Of a DNA stretch of 64,000 bases, positions 17,280 to 25,501 are shown one piece after another (position 1 is the first letter of the stretch; each line of letters starts with the position of its first letter). Location: contig OZ244969.1 of NCBI GenBank assembly GCA_965222725.1, positions 2,108,001-2,172,000 on the forward strand, in the 5' to 3' direction. The stretch comes from GCA-2748575 sp965222725 (GTDB lineage: Bacteria; Pseudomonadota; Gammaproteobacteria; Pseudomonadales; Ketobacteraceae). The translations under genes and the position numbers were made by a program. The notes beneath the pieces were generated by a model. The model saw only the letters and a program-made list of their open reading frames with translations, did no database searches and had not been told where the DNA came from.

Positions 17280-19214
17280 TTGAACGATATGGCAAAAAAC
17301 CTCATTTTATGGGTGGTTATAGCAATTGTCCTGCTGACCGTCTTCAACAATTTCAGCGCCCAGTCAGCCCCCCATCGACTCAGCTACACCGAGTTTATGA
17401 ACCAGGTGGAAATGCAACAGGTGGACAGAGTCACCGTTGATGGCTCCACCGTTCAGGGTCGCACCAAAACCGGTGAACATTTTGAGGTGGTTCTGCCTCC
17501 GGTAACGGATATCGATCTGTTACCCCGCCTGATCGAAAACAACGTCATCATTGAAGGCCGTCAGCCGGAAAAACAAAGCCTGTGGGCCCAGTTGCTGGTG
17601 GCCTGCTTCCCGATTCTGCTGATTGTGGCCATCTTCATGTTCTTTATGCGCCAGATGCAGGGCGGCGGCGGTGGCCGCGGCGGCCCCATGACCTTTGGCA
17701 AGAGCCGCGCCCGTTTGCTCAGTGAAGATCAGATCAAAACCACCTTTGCCGATGTGGCCGGTTGTGATGAGGCCAAGGAAGAGGTGAAAGAGCTGGTGGA
17801 GTTCCTGCGGGACCCCGGCAAATTCCAGCGTCTCGGCGGCAAGATTCCCCGTGGTGTCCTGATGGTGGGGCAGCCCGGTACCGGTAAAACCCTGCTGGCA
17901 AAAGCCATTGCCGGCGAAGCCAAGGTGCCTTTCTTTACTATTTCCGGTTCCGACTTTGTGGAAATGTTTGTGGGCGTGGGTGCTTCCCGGGTTCGCGACA
18001 TGTTCGAGCAGGCCAAGAAGCAGGCTCCCTGTATTGTCTTTATTGATGAGATCGACGCCGTGGGTCGTTCCCGTGGTGCCGGTCTGGGTGGTGGTCACGA
18101 TGAGCGTGAGCAGACCCTGAACCAGTTGCTGGTGGAAATGGACGGCTTTGAAGCCAATGACGGTGTCATCGTCATCGCCGCCACCAACCGCCCGGACGTG
18201 CTGGACTCTGCGCTGTTGCGCCCCGGCCGTTTCGACCGCCAGGTGGTGGTGCCGCCGCCTGATATCCGCGGTCGCGAACAGATTCTTAAAGTACACATGC
18301 GCAAAGTGCCTTTGGCGGATGATGTTAATCCTGCCTTGATCGCCCGAGGTACTCCCGGTTTCTCCGGTGCTGATTTGGCCAACCTGGTGAATGAGGCGGC
18401 GCTGTTTGCTGCCCGAGCCAACAAGCGTTTTGTGGGAATGACCGAATTTGAGCTGGCCAAGGACAAGATCCTTATGGGTGCCGAGCGCAAAACCATGGTC
18501 ATGTCCGAAAAGGAAAAGCGCAACACCGCCTATCACGAAGCGGGCCATGCGATCGTGGGCCGGCTGGTGCCGGAGCATGATCCGGTGTACAAGGTCAGTG
18601 TTATTCCCCGTGGGCGGGCGCTGGGTGTGACCCAGTTCCTGCCGGAAGAAGACCGCTACAGCTACAGCAAGCGGGCTATCGAAAGCCAGATCTGCAGTCT
18701 GTTCGGTGGCCGTATTGCCGAAGAGCTGATTCTCGGATTTGATGGTGTCACTACCGGCGCCCAGAATGATATTCAGCGGGCCACTATGATGGCACGCAAT
18801 ATGGTCACCAATTGGGGCCTGTCGGAAAAAATGGGCCCTCTGATGTATGAAGAGGAAGAGGGTGAGGTTTTCCTGGGCAAGCAATATACCCAGACCAGCA
18901 CCATGTCGCCGGACACCATGAAGTCCATCGATGAAGAGGTTCGTAACATCATCGACTCCTGTTACCACAAGGCGGAAACTATCCTGCGTGAAAACATGGA
19001 CAAGCTGCACGTGATGGCTGATGCCCTGATGATGTATGAAACCATCGATGCAGAGCAGATCAACGATATCATGAATGGCAAAAAGCCCCGTCCACCCAAA
19101 GGCTGGAGCGACCCGCAGGATCCTTCCGGTGGCAGCACAGTGGCGGATGAGTCCAGTGTTGACTCGGATGTATCCGGCAAGGGTTCCATTGGCGGCCCTG
19201 CCAAATCCCATTAA
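17280..19214 (+). CDS. ftsH: ATP-dependent zinc metalloprotease FtsH
   Basis: A 644-residue membrane-anchored AAA+ protease. Two N-terminal membrane segments flank a periplasmic domain (about 5-125). The AAA domain has Walker A GQPGTGKT (197-204; E. coli and most homologues read GPPGTGKT), Walker B IVFIDEIDAVG and the SRH region. The zinc site HEAGH lies at 419-423. It degrades membrane proteins and, in E. coli, sigma32 and LpxC. The start is the TTG at 17280 (MNDMAKNLIL, as in several pseudomonads); ATG at 17289 is the alternative. The C-terminal tail is long and Ser/Gly-rich. Confidence 0.97.
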   Translation: MNDMAKNLILWVVIAIVLLTVFNNFSAQSAPHRLSYTEFMNQVEMQQVDRVTVDGSTVQGRTKTGEHFEVVLPPVTDIDLLPRLIENNVIIEGRQPEKQSLWAQLLVACFPILLIVAIFMFFMRQMQGGGGGRGGPMTFGKSRARLLSEDQIKTTFADVAGCDEAKEEVKELVEFLRDPGKFQRLGGKIPRGVLMVGQPGTGKTLLAKAIAGEAKVPFFTISGSDFVEMFVGVGASRVRDMFEQAKKQAPCIVFIDEIDAVGRSRGAGLGGGHDEREQTLNQLLVEMDGFEANDGVIVIAATNRPDVLDSALLRPGRFDRQVVVPPPDIRGREQILKVHMRKVPLADDVNPALIARGTPGFSGADLANLVNEAALFAARANKRFVGMTEFELAKDKILMGAERKTMVMSEKEKRNTAYHEAGHAIVGRLVPEHDPVYKVSVIPRGRALGVTQFLPEEDRYSYSKRAIESQICSLFGGRIAEELILGFDGVTTGAQNDIQRATMMARNMVTNWGLSEKMGPLMYEEEEGEVFLGKQYTQTSTMSPDTMKSIDEEVRNIIDSCYHKAETILRENMDKLHVMADALMMYETIDAEQINDIMNGKKPRPPKGWSDPQDPSGGSTVADESSVDSDVSGKGSIGGPAKSH

Positions 19215-19306
19215 AGCTCTTTAACGCCTTTCCATATCGGGCAAACAATGCTGGGCCGGAGTGCTCAGCTGCCCGGGGCGCCAACTCCGGAGTTTAAACG
19301 TAACCA

Positions 19307-20164
19307 ATGAAGGCAGCGCAAACGTTTGCCTGTGGCGGAAGACAACTTGATCTGAGTAAGCCCCATGTGATGGGCGTGCTGAATGTGACCCCCGATTCGT
19401 TCTCCGACGGGGGTCATTTTGTTTCTCCGGCAAAAGCGGTTGATCATGCGCTGCGCATGGAAGACGCCGGCGCCACTTTTATTGATGTGGGGGGTGAGTC
19501 CACCCGGCCCGGGGCAGACCCGGTCTCCGTGGAAGAAGAGCTGGCGCGCACCATTCCCGTGATTGAGGCGCTCAAATCCAGAACCGCTTGCCTGATCTCC
19601 ATCGATACCAGCACCCCCGAAGTGATCCGTCAGGCAGCCGCTGCGGGTGCCCATCTGATAAATGACGTCAGGGCGCTGACCCGTGACGGCGCCATGGCTG
19701 CAGCGGTGGAAACCGGTCTGCCGGTCTGTCTGATGCATATGAAAGGCACCCCCCGTACCATGCAGAAGAATCCGCAATACCATGATGTGGTGAACGAGGT
19801 CTCCGGCTACCTCGGGGATCGCCGCGATGCGGCCCTGCAGGCGGGTATCGCTGCAGACCGGATTTTGCTGGATCCGGGGTTCGGGTTCGGTAAAACCCTG
19901 GATCAGAATCTGGCGTTACTGCGCGAGCTGGACGCATTGCACGCTCTTGGCTGCCCCATTCTTGTGGGGATGTCACGGAAATCCATGCTTGGTAATATCC
20001 TTGGCAAACCGGTGAATGAGAGGCTGGCGGGAAGTCTGGCAGTTGCTGTCATGGCATTTGAACGTGGCGCCTCTATCATTCGTGTACACGATGTTGTGGA
20101 AACCGTTGATGCCCTCAGGGTTGCAGAAGCGGTACTTCACGGCATCAATGATTCAACGACTTAA
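19307..20164 (+). CDS. folP: Dihydropteroate synthase
   Basis: A 285-residue TIM-barrel enzyme of folate synthesis that joins p-aminobenzoate to dihydropterin pyrophosphate; it is the sulfonamide target. Signatures are VMGVLNVTPDSFSDGG, DVGGESTRPGA and LDPGFGFGKTLDQN, with the C-terminal IIRVHDV. It lies between ftsH and glmM, the standard gammaproteobacterial order, and ends 23 bases before glmM. Confidence 0.97.
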   Translation: MKAAQTFACGGRQLDLSKPHVMGVLNVTPDSFSDGGHFVSPAKAVDHALRMEDAGATFIDVGGESTRPGADPVSVEEELARTIPVIEALKSRTACLISIDTSTPEVIRQAAAAGAHLINDVRALTRDGAMAAAVETGLPVCLMHMKGTPRTMQKNPQYHDVVNEVSGYLGDRRDAALQAGIAADRILLDPGFGFGKTLDQNLALLRELDALHALGCPILVGMSRKSMLGNILGKPVNERLAGSLAVAVMAFERGASIIRVHDVVETVDALRVAEAVLHGINDSTT

Positions 20165-20187
20165 ACAGAAAAGAACAGGGTAGTCCC

Positions 20188-21528
20188 ATGGGAAAAAAGT
20201 TTTTCGGAACCGATGGTATTCGCGGCACCGTTGGCCAGCATCCAATTAATCCGGAGTTTATGCTCAAGCTGGGCTGGGCTGCCGGCAAGGTGTTTTCTGA
20301 TCAGGGTCAGAAAAAGGTACTGATCGGCAAGGATACCCGGATATCCGGCTATATGTTTGAGTCTGCCCTGGAAGCAGGATTGTCTTCTGCCGGTGTGGAT
20401 ACACTGCTGCTGGGGCCTATGCCGACCCCGGCCGTTGCCTATCTGGCGCGCACTTTTACCGAAAGTGCCGGCATTGTTATCAGCGCCTCCCATAACCCTT
20501 TCCATGATAACGGTATCAAGTTCTTTTCCACCTGGGGCACCAAACTGCCGGACGAAACCGAGCTGGCTATCGAAGAGTATCTGGAAAAGCCCATGGAAAT
20601 GGTGTCTTCTGCCAAGATCGGTAAAACCCGCCGGATTGAAGATGCCCGTGGACGCTACATTGAATTCTGCAAGAGCACCATCTCCCGGGCTGTGACCCTG
20701 AGTGAACTCACTATCGTTGTGGATTGTGCCAATGGCGCCACCTATAAGATGGCACCGGATGTGTTCGAAGAGCTGGGTGCAAAGGTGATCCCCCTGAACT
20801 GCAAACCCAATGGCCTCAATATCAACCTGGAATGTGGTTCCACCCACACGGATTCGCTGGTGCGCGCCGTGCTGGAAAATGGCGCGGATCTGGGAATTGC
20901 ATTCGACGGCGACGGCGACCGCGTGGTGATGGTGGACCATCAGGGAGAGGTGGTGGATGGCGATGAGCTTCTCTACATCATTTGTCAGGGCAAATGCAGC
21001 CGGAACGAAATGCAGGGTGGCGTTGTGGGTACCCTCATGACCAATTTTGGCCTGGAGCTGGCTCTCAAGGATATGGGCGTGGATTTTATCCGCGCCAAGG
21101 TGGGTGACCGTTACGTGATGGAGCAGCTTAAAGCCAATAACTGGCATGTGGGCGGGGAGTCATCCGGCCATATTGTCTGTCTGGACAAAACCACCACCGG
21201 CGACGGTATCGTGTCCGCCCTGCAGGTGCTGGAATCCATGGTCATGCAGGACAAATCCCTGTCGGAGCTGAAGCAGGGCATGACCAAACTGCCCCAGACC
21301 ATGATCAACGTTCGTCTGCGGGAGAAAGGGGATCTGGTGTCCCACACCAGAGTGCAGTCGGCTGTTTCCGAGGTGGAAGGTCAGTTGGCCGGTCGTGGTC
21401 GCGTACTGTTGCGCCCCAGTGGCACCGAGCCGCTCATCCGGGTGATGGTGGAAGGCGACAACGCCCAGGAAGTGGGTGAGCTGTGTGCCCAGCTGGCCGG
21501 GGTGGTGGAAGCCGTAGTAGGCGAATAG
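20188..21528 (+). CDS. glmM: Phosphoglucosamine mutase
   Basis: A 446-residue enzyme converting glucosamine-6-phosphate to glucosamine-1-phosphate for UDP-GlcNAc synthesis (peptidoglycan and LPS). It starts with KKFFGTDGIRGTVGQ; the catalytic phosphoserine loop is ISASHNPFHDNGIKFF; the metal loop is DGDGDR; and the C-terminal phosphate-binding loop is RPSGTEPLIRVM. All four domains are present at family length. Confidence 0.97.
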   Translation: MGKKFFGTDGIRGTVGQHPINPEFMLKLGWAAGKVFSDQGQKKVLIGKDTRISGYMFESALEAGLSSAGVDTLLLGPMPTPAVAYLARTFTESAGIVISASHNPFHDNGIKFFSTWGTKLPDETELAIEEYLEKPMEMVSSAKIGKTRRIEDARGRYIEFCKSTISRAVTLSELTIVVDCANGATYKMAPDVFEELGAKVIPLNCKPNGLNINLECGSTHTDSLVRAVLENGADLGIAFDGDGDRVVMVDHQGEVVDGDELLYIICQGKCSRNEMQGGVVGTLMTNFGLELALKDMGVDFIRAKVGDRYVMEQLKANNWHVGGESSGHIVCLDKTTTGDGIVSALQVLESMVMQDKSLSELKQGMTKLPQTMINVRLREKGDLVSHTRVQSAVSEVEGQLAGRGRVLLRPSGTEPLIRVMVEGDNAQEVGELCAQLAGVVEAVVGE

Positions 21529-21535
21529 CCTTTGC

Positions 21536-21564
21536 TTGTACATTGTCCGCGTCTTCGCTAACAT
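21536..21564 (+). promoter_or_regulatory. Candidate promoter for tpiA-secG
   Basis: TTGTAC (21536-21541), a 17-base spacer and TAACAT (21559-21564) lie about 30 bases before tpiA, starting just after the glmM stop. Consensus match is moderate. Confidence 0.4.
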
Positions 21565-21593
21565 TGCCGCCTCGCGGAAAATGAGGGAATTCC

Positions 21594-22376
21594 ATGCGCA
21601 CACCCATTGTCGCCGGCAACTGGAAAATGAATGGCAGCCGCCGGGCTGTGGACGAGCTGGTTGATAGCATCAGGTCCGGCCTGAAAGACGAGCTTGTCGC
21701 CGGTCAGGTACCTTCAGAACATCAGACGGAAGTACTGCTCTGCCCGCCAGCCATCTATATTCCCCAGGTACTGGCGGCAACCGAGGGCAGCGCTATTGCC
21801 GTCGGTGCCCAGAATTGCGCCGCGCAGGAACAGGGTGCCTATACCGGCGAGATTTCTCCGGCGTTTCTGGTGGATTTCGGTGTCCGGCATGTGATTCTTG
21901 GGCATTCCGAACGGCGTCAGCTGTTTAATGAAAGTGATCAGCTGGTGGCAGAAAAGTTCGCTCTGGCGCAGAAGCTCGGGCTGGTACCGGTGCTTTGTGT
22001 CGGGGAAACCCGGGCAGAAAGAGAATCCGGTGAAACCCTGGAAGTTGTGACCCGGCAGTTACAGGTGGTCATTGATAAGGTGGGCGTTGCGGCATTTTTC
22101 TCAGCCGTTGTTGCCTATGAGCCGGTCTGGGCCATTGGTACCGGGTTGACCGCCACGCCGGAACAGGCTCAGGATGTGCATCAGAGCATTCGCCAGCTGT
22201 TTGTTGAGCAGGATGCCGGCGTAGCTGATGGTCTGCGCATCCTCTATGGGGGCAGCGTAAAAGCCGCCAATGCAGAAGATTTGTTCCGCTGTCCTGATAT
22301 AGATGGCGGTTTGATCGGTGGAGCGTCGCTGGATTCTGCGGAATTTGTGGCGATCTGCCAGGCAGCAGTTAAATAA
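21594..22376 (+). CDS. tpiA: Triosephosphate isomerase
   Basis: A 260-residue glycolytic TIM barrel interconverting dihydroxyacetone phosphate and glyceraldehyde-3-phosphate. It carries AGNWKMNGS near the N-terminus, the catalytic His in LGHSERRQ, the catalytic Glu in YEPVWAIGTG and the phosphate-binding YGGSV. Followed after 13 bases by secG, the usual pair. Confidence 0.98.
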   Translation: MRTPIVAGNWKMNGSRRAVDELVDSIRSGLKDELVAGQVPSEHQTEVLLCPPAIYIPQVLAATEGSAIAVGAQNCAAQEQGAYTGEISPAFLVDFGVRHVILGHSERRQLFNESDQLVAEKFALAQKLGLVPVLCVGETRAERESGETLEVVTRQLQVVIDKVGVAAFFSAVVAYEPVWAIGTGLTATPEQAQDVHQSIRQLFVEQDAGVADGLRILYGGSVKAANAEDLFRCPDIDGGLIGGASLDSAEFVAICQAAVK

Positions 22377-22389
22377 TTGGAAATCGAAC

Positions 22390-22845
22390 ATGATTGAAAC
22401 AGCATTGCTTATCGGGTTAGTGGTTGTTGCGCTGGCCATTGTTGGTCTGGTTCTGCTTCAGCAGGGTAAAGGTGCGGACATGGGGGCATCGTTTGGCTCC
22501 GGCTCGTCCCAGACCCTGTTTGGTAGTCAGGGAGCAGGCAATTTCCTGACCAAGTCCACCTGGACGCTGTCATTTGTGTTTTTTGCACTCTGTCTCGGGC
22601 TTGCCATGATAGCCCGTGACAAGGCGGAAAGCGCCGGCAAGATTGATTTTGATGAAAGCACCGCGGTTGAAGAAGTGGTGGTGGAAGATTCCGAAATTCC
22701 TGCCGTAGACGAAGCGCCCGCTGATTCAGATGTGCCTTCCGTTGAAGCAGAGGCAACGCCGGAAACTGATGTGCCTGCCGCCGACGAGGCCGATGCAGGT
22801 GCCCAGGATGCTTCCGAAGAAGCGACAGGCGATATACCGCAGTAA
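22390..22845 (+). CDS. secG: Protein-export membrane protein SecG
   Basis: A 151-residue subunit of the SecYEG translocon. Two membrane segments (about 3-22 and 55-73) flank the conserved GKGADMGASFGSG...TLFGSQG loop. After the second segment comes an unusually long acidic tail of about 75 residues rich in Asp, Glu, Ala and Val, making it longer than E. coli SecG (110). The ATG at 22390 begins the family N-terminus (MIETALLIG); the upstream open frame overlaps the tpiA end and is ignored. Confidence 0.93.
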   Translation: MIETALLIGLVVVALAIVGLVLLQQGKGADMGASFGSGSSQTLFGSQGAGNFLTKSTWTLSFVFFALCLGLAMIARDKAESAGKIDFDESTAVEEVVVEDSEIPAVDEAPADSDVPSVEAEATPETDVPAADEADAGAQDASEEATGDIPQ

Positions 22846-22896
22846 AATTTGTCAGGGGCAGGTGTCTGCCTGCCCGGCAGTTATTGCATAATTTCC

Positions 22897-22924
22897 TTGT
22901 CGTTTTATTCGAATCTGGTAAATT
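22897..22924 (+). promoter_or_regulatory. Promoter for tRNA-Leu
   Basis: TTGTCG (22897-22902), 16 bases, TAAATT (22919-22924), then a C-rich discriminator (GCGTCCCTC) directly before the tRNA. This layout is typical of stringently controlled stable-RNA promoters. Confidence 0.55.
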
Positions 22925-22935
22925 ATGCGTCCCTC

Positions 22936-23021
22936 GCCGAAGTGGTGGAATTGGTAGACACGCTATCTTGAGGGGGTAGTGGCCTCTGGTCGTGCCGGTT
23001 CAAGTCCGGCCTTCGGCACCA
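22936..23021 (+). tRNA. tRNA-Leu (anticodon GAG)
   Basis: An 86-base class II tRNA with encoded CCA. The acceptor stem GCCGAAG pairs perfectly with CTTCGGC; the anticodon stem CTATC/GGTAG holds the loop TTGAGGG with anticodon GAG (codons CUC/CUU). A long variable arm (GTGGCCTCTGGTCGT region) and a T arm GCCGG-TTCAAGT-CCGGC complete the structure. It sits between secG and tRNA-fMet as in pseudomonads. Confidence 0.97.
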
Positions 23022-23109
23022 ATTGGTTTTTTTTAGCTGGCGCGTTTCCAGCGGGAAATTTACCGGGTCAACAAACACTAAAGGTTTTTAGATAAAGGTT
23101 TAGAAGTTG

Positions 23110-23138
23110 TTGACATAAAAAGGAATTTCCCATATAGT
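23110..23138 (+). promoter_or_regulatory. Strong sigma70 promoter for tRNA-fMet
   Basis: A perfect -35 TTGACA (23110-23115), a 17-base spacer and TATAGT (23133-23138), followed by a GC-rich discriminator (ACGCGCC) just before the initiator tRNA. It fits strong, growth-rate-controlled expression. Confidence 0.88.
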
Positions 23139-23152
23139 ACGCGCCTTGCTGT

Positions 23153-23229
<77 letters not shown>

Positions 23230-23235
23230 AATCTA

Positions 23236-23262
23236 TAAAAAGCCCCTTTTAAGGGGCTTTTT
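23236..23262 (+). terminator. Terminator after tRNA-fMet
   Basis: AGCCCCTT (23241-23248) and AAGGGGCT (23251-23258) form a compact hairpin flanked by A5 and T5, seven bases beyond the tRNA CCA end. It can act in both directions. Confidence 0.85.
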
Positions 23263-23313
23263 ATTAGCTCATAACCTGAGAGTTGTGGTGATAGATGTGC
23301 TACCAGACGTCTA

Positions 23314-23322
23314 TGCTATACT
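23314..23322 (+). promoter_or_regulatory. Extended -10 promoter for rimP-nusA-infB
   Basis: TGCTATACT (23314-23322) is an extended -10 element (TGn followed by TATACT), with no clear -35. It lies between the tRNA terminator and the rimP leader hairpin, so it is the likely start of the rimP operon. Confidence 0.5.
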
Positions 23323-23365
23323 GGCCAAAGCTCTGGATCAGGTTAAGTAGTGTGAAGTATTAAAG

Positions 23366-23389
23366 AGTGGGCCGTAGTGCCCACTTTTT
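23366..23389 (+). promoter_or_regulatory. rimP leader attenuator-like hairpin
   Basis: AGTGGGC (23366-23372) pairs with GCCCACT (23379-23385) around a 6-base loop and runs into T5, an intrinsic-terminator shape in the 5' leader of rimP. Proteobacteria commonly have such a GTGGGC/GCCCAC leader (the rimP leader motif), thought to attenuate transcription of the rimP-nusA-infB operon. Confidence 0.75.
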
Positions 23390-23427
23390 GTTTGTGTTGT
23401 TCCTAAACTGATTCAGATATTGATTGA

Positions 23428-23898
23428 ATGAGCGGAAATAAACGTACCGATGCGTTACAGGCTTTACTAGAGCCGGCAGTGAAAGCGGCTGATTGCACTC
23501 TGTGGGGACTGGAGTTTGTCTCACAGGGCAGGCATTCGGTATTGCGTTTGTTTATTGACTCAGAAACAGGCATCACACTGGATGATTGCGAGGCAGTCAG
23601 TCGTCAGGTCAGTGCAGTTCTGGATGTCGAAGACCCGATTAAAACTGAATATAACCTGGAAGTATCCTCTCCCGGACTGGATCGTCCGTTGTTTACGTTT
23701 GACCAGTTTGCGCAGTATGTGGGTGAAGAGGTGCAGGTGCGATTAAAGATGGCGGTAGCGGGAAAGAGAAAGTTTACCGCCAGACTGGAAAGCGCAGATG
23801 CGGAAACGCAGACGCTGACTTTTTCAGAAAAGGATGAAACCTGGGATGTGAGTATTACTCAGGTGGACAAAGCGAATTTAGTACCCGTTTTTGATTAG
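23428..23898 (+). CDS. rimP: Ribosome maturation factor RimP
   Basis: A 156-residue factor for 30S subunit maturation. The N-terminal alpha/beta domain has LFIDSETGITLDDCEAVSRQVSAVLD; the family signature YNLEVSSPGLDRPLF is present; and a C-terminal SH3-like barrel (about 90-155) follows. First gene of the conserved rimP-nusA-infB-rbfA-truB-rpsO-pnp superoperon. Confidence 0.96.
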   Translation: MSGNKRTDALQALLEPAVKAADCTLWGLEFVSQGRHSVLRLFIDSETGITLDDCEAVSRQVSAVLDVEDPIKTEYNLEVSSPGLDRPLFTFDQFAQYVGEEVQVRLKMAVAGKRKFTARLESADAETQTLTFSEKDETWDVSITQVDKANLVPVFD

Positions 23899-23944
23899 AT
23901 TTAACCATTAAAACAATGGCGTGGTCTCAAGGTGAGGCAGTGAA

Positions 23945-25450
23945 ATGAGTAAAGAAATTCTTCTGGTTGCAGATGCCGTCTCGAATGAGAAAGGCGTGGA
24001 TAAAGATATTATCTTTGAAGCTGTAGAGACTGCGCTTGCCACCGCAACAAAGAAACGTTTTCCCAATGACGATGTAGAAGTCGTTGTAAACATCGACCGT
24101 AAAGATGGCAGTTATGAAACGTTTCGCCGCTGGAATGTGGTGGCTGACGAAGACTTTGAATTTCCCGGCCGTCATCTGACTCTGGAGGAAGCCAAGGAAT
24201 TCGATACCAAACTGGAAATCGGTGATATCTACGACGAGCCGATTGAATCTATCGAATTCGGGCGTATTGCTGCCCAGACAGCAAAGCAGGTTATTGTACA
24301 AAAGGTTCGAGAAGCAGAGCGGGCTCAGGTGATTGATGCCTATTCTGATCGTATTGGTGAGCTGATCAGCGGAACCGTCAAAAAAGTCACCCGTGACAAT
24401 ATCATTCTGGATCTGGGCAACAATGCCGAGGCCCTGTTGTCCCGCGATGAAATGATTCCCCGTGAAACTGTGCGTGTTGGTGAGCGTCTCCGTGCGGTAC
24501 TTTATGGTGTTAATACTGAAAACCGCGGCCCGCAGCTGCTGGTTAGCCGCACCCGCCCGGAAATGTTGATTGAGCTGTTTAAAATCGAAGTACCAGAAAT
24601 CGGTGAAGACCTGATTGATATCAAGGGTGCAGCCCGTGATCCTGGCTCGCGCGCAAAAATTGCGGTTAAAACCAATGATCAGCGAATTGATCCGGTGGGA
24701 GCCTGCGTTGGTATGCGGGGTGCCCGGGTTCAGGCGGTTTCCACCGAACTGGGTGGTGAGCGTATCGATATTGTGCTGTGGGACGACAACCCGCCACAAT
24801 TTGTAATAAACGCCATGTCGCCCGCGGAAGTGGTTTCCATTGTGGTGGACGAAGAGCGTGAGGCCATGGACATTGCCGTTGAGGAAGATCAGCTGGCACA
24901 GGCTATCGGCCGTAATGGTCAGAATATCCGCCTTGCCAGTGAGCTCACCGGCTGGGAACTGAATGTAATGACAGTCCAGGATGCTGAAGAGAAGCAGCAG
25001 CAGGAATCCGGTGCTTTCGTTGAAAACTTCATGAATGAACTGGATGTGGATGAAGACTTCGCCGCATTACTGGTGGAAGAAGGTTTTACCAGCATCGAGG
25101 AAATTGCCTACGTGCCGCTGGATGAGATGCTGGCCATCGAAGAGCTGGATGAAGACATTGTTAATGAATTGCGCAGCCGCGCCAAAGATGCCCTGCTGAC
25201 CAAAGCACTGGTAAGCGAAGAGCAGCTGGAAAGTGGCCAGGCTCCTGCAGAAGACCTTCTGGAAATGGATGGTATGGAGCGCAACCTGGCTTATGCCCTG
25301 GCCAAGCATGGGATTGTTACCATGGAAGACCTGGCGGAGCAGTCGGTAGACGACATCGTGGGCATTGAAGGCCTGGAAGAAGAGAAAGCGGCTGAACTGA
25401 TTATGACAGCGCGTGCGCCCTGGTTTGCTGAGCAAGAAACGAATCAGTAA
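23945..25450 (+). CDS. nusA: Transcription termination/antitermination protein NusA
   Basis: A 501-residue RNA-polymerase-binding factor. Domains in order: N-terminal domain (1-125), S1 domain (about 135-200, beginning GELISGTVKKV), two KH domains (about 200-345, with CVGMRGARVQAV and AIGRNGQNIRLASELTGW) and two C-terminal acidic repeats (about 365-495) as in E. coli NusA. It acts in pausing, termination and rRNA antitermination. It follows rimP by 46 bases. Confidence 0.97.
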   Translation: MSKEILLVADAVSNEKGVDKDIIFEAVETALATATKKRFPNDDVEVVVNIDRKDGSYETFRRWNVVADEDFEFPGRHLTLEEAKEFDTKLEIGDIYDEPIESIEFGRIAAQTAKQVIVQKVREAERAQVIDAYSDRIGELISGTVKKVTRDNIILDLGNNAEALLSRDEMIPRETVRVGERLRAVLYGVNTENRGPQLLVSRTRPEMLIELFKIEVPEIGEDLIDIKGAARDPGSRAKIAVKTNDQRIDPVGACVGMRGARVQAVSTELGGERIDIVLWDDNPPQFVINAMSPAEVVSIVVDEEREAMDIAVEEDQLAQAIGRNGQNIRLASELTGWELNVMTVQDAEEKQQQESGAFVENFMNELDVDEDFAALLVEEGFTSIEEIAYVPLDEMLAIEELDEDIVNELRSRAKDALLTKALVSEEQLESGQAPAEDLLEMDGMERNLAYALAKHGIVTMEDLAEQSVDDIVGIEGLEEEKAAELIMTARAPWFAEQETNQ

Positions 25451-25501
25451 CGGGTAAGACAAGCAATAGCGCGAAAATAGTGGGAGTGAGATAAGCAAAG
25501 T

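Noticed and set aside
17520..19211. A 563-codon open frame antisense to ftsH
   Set aside because: It mirrors ftsH exactly, has His/Gly/Thr-rich composition typical of antisense frames in GC-rich genes, and shows no domain or ribosome site. ftsH is certain.
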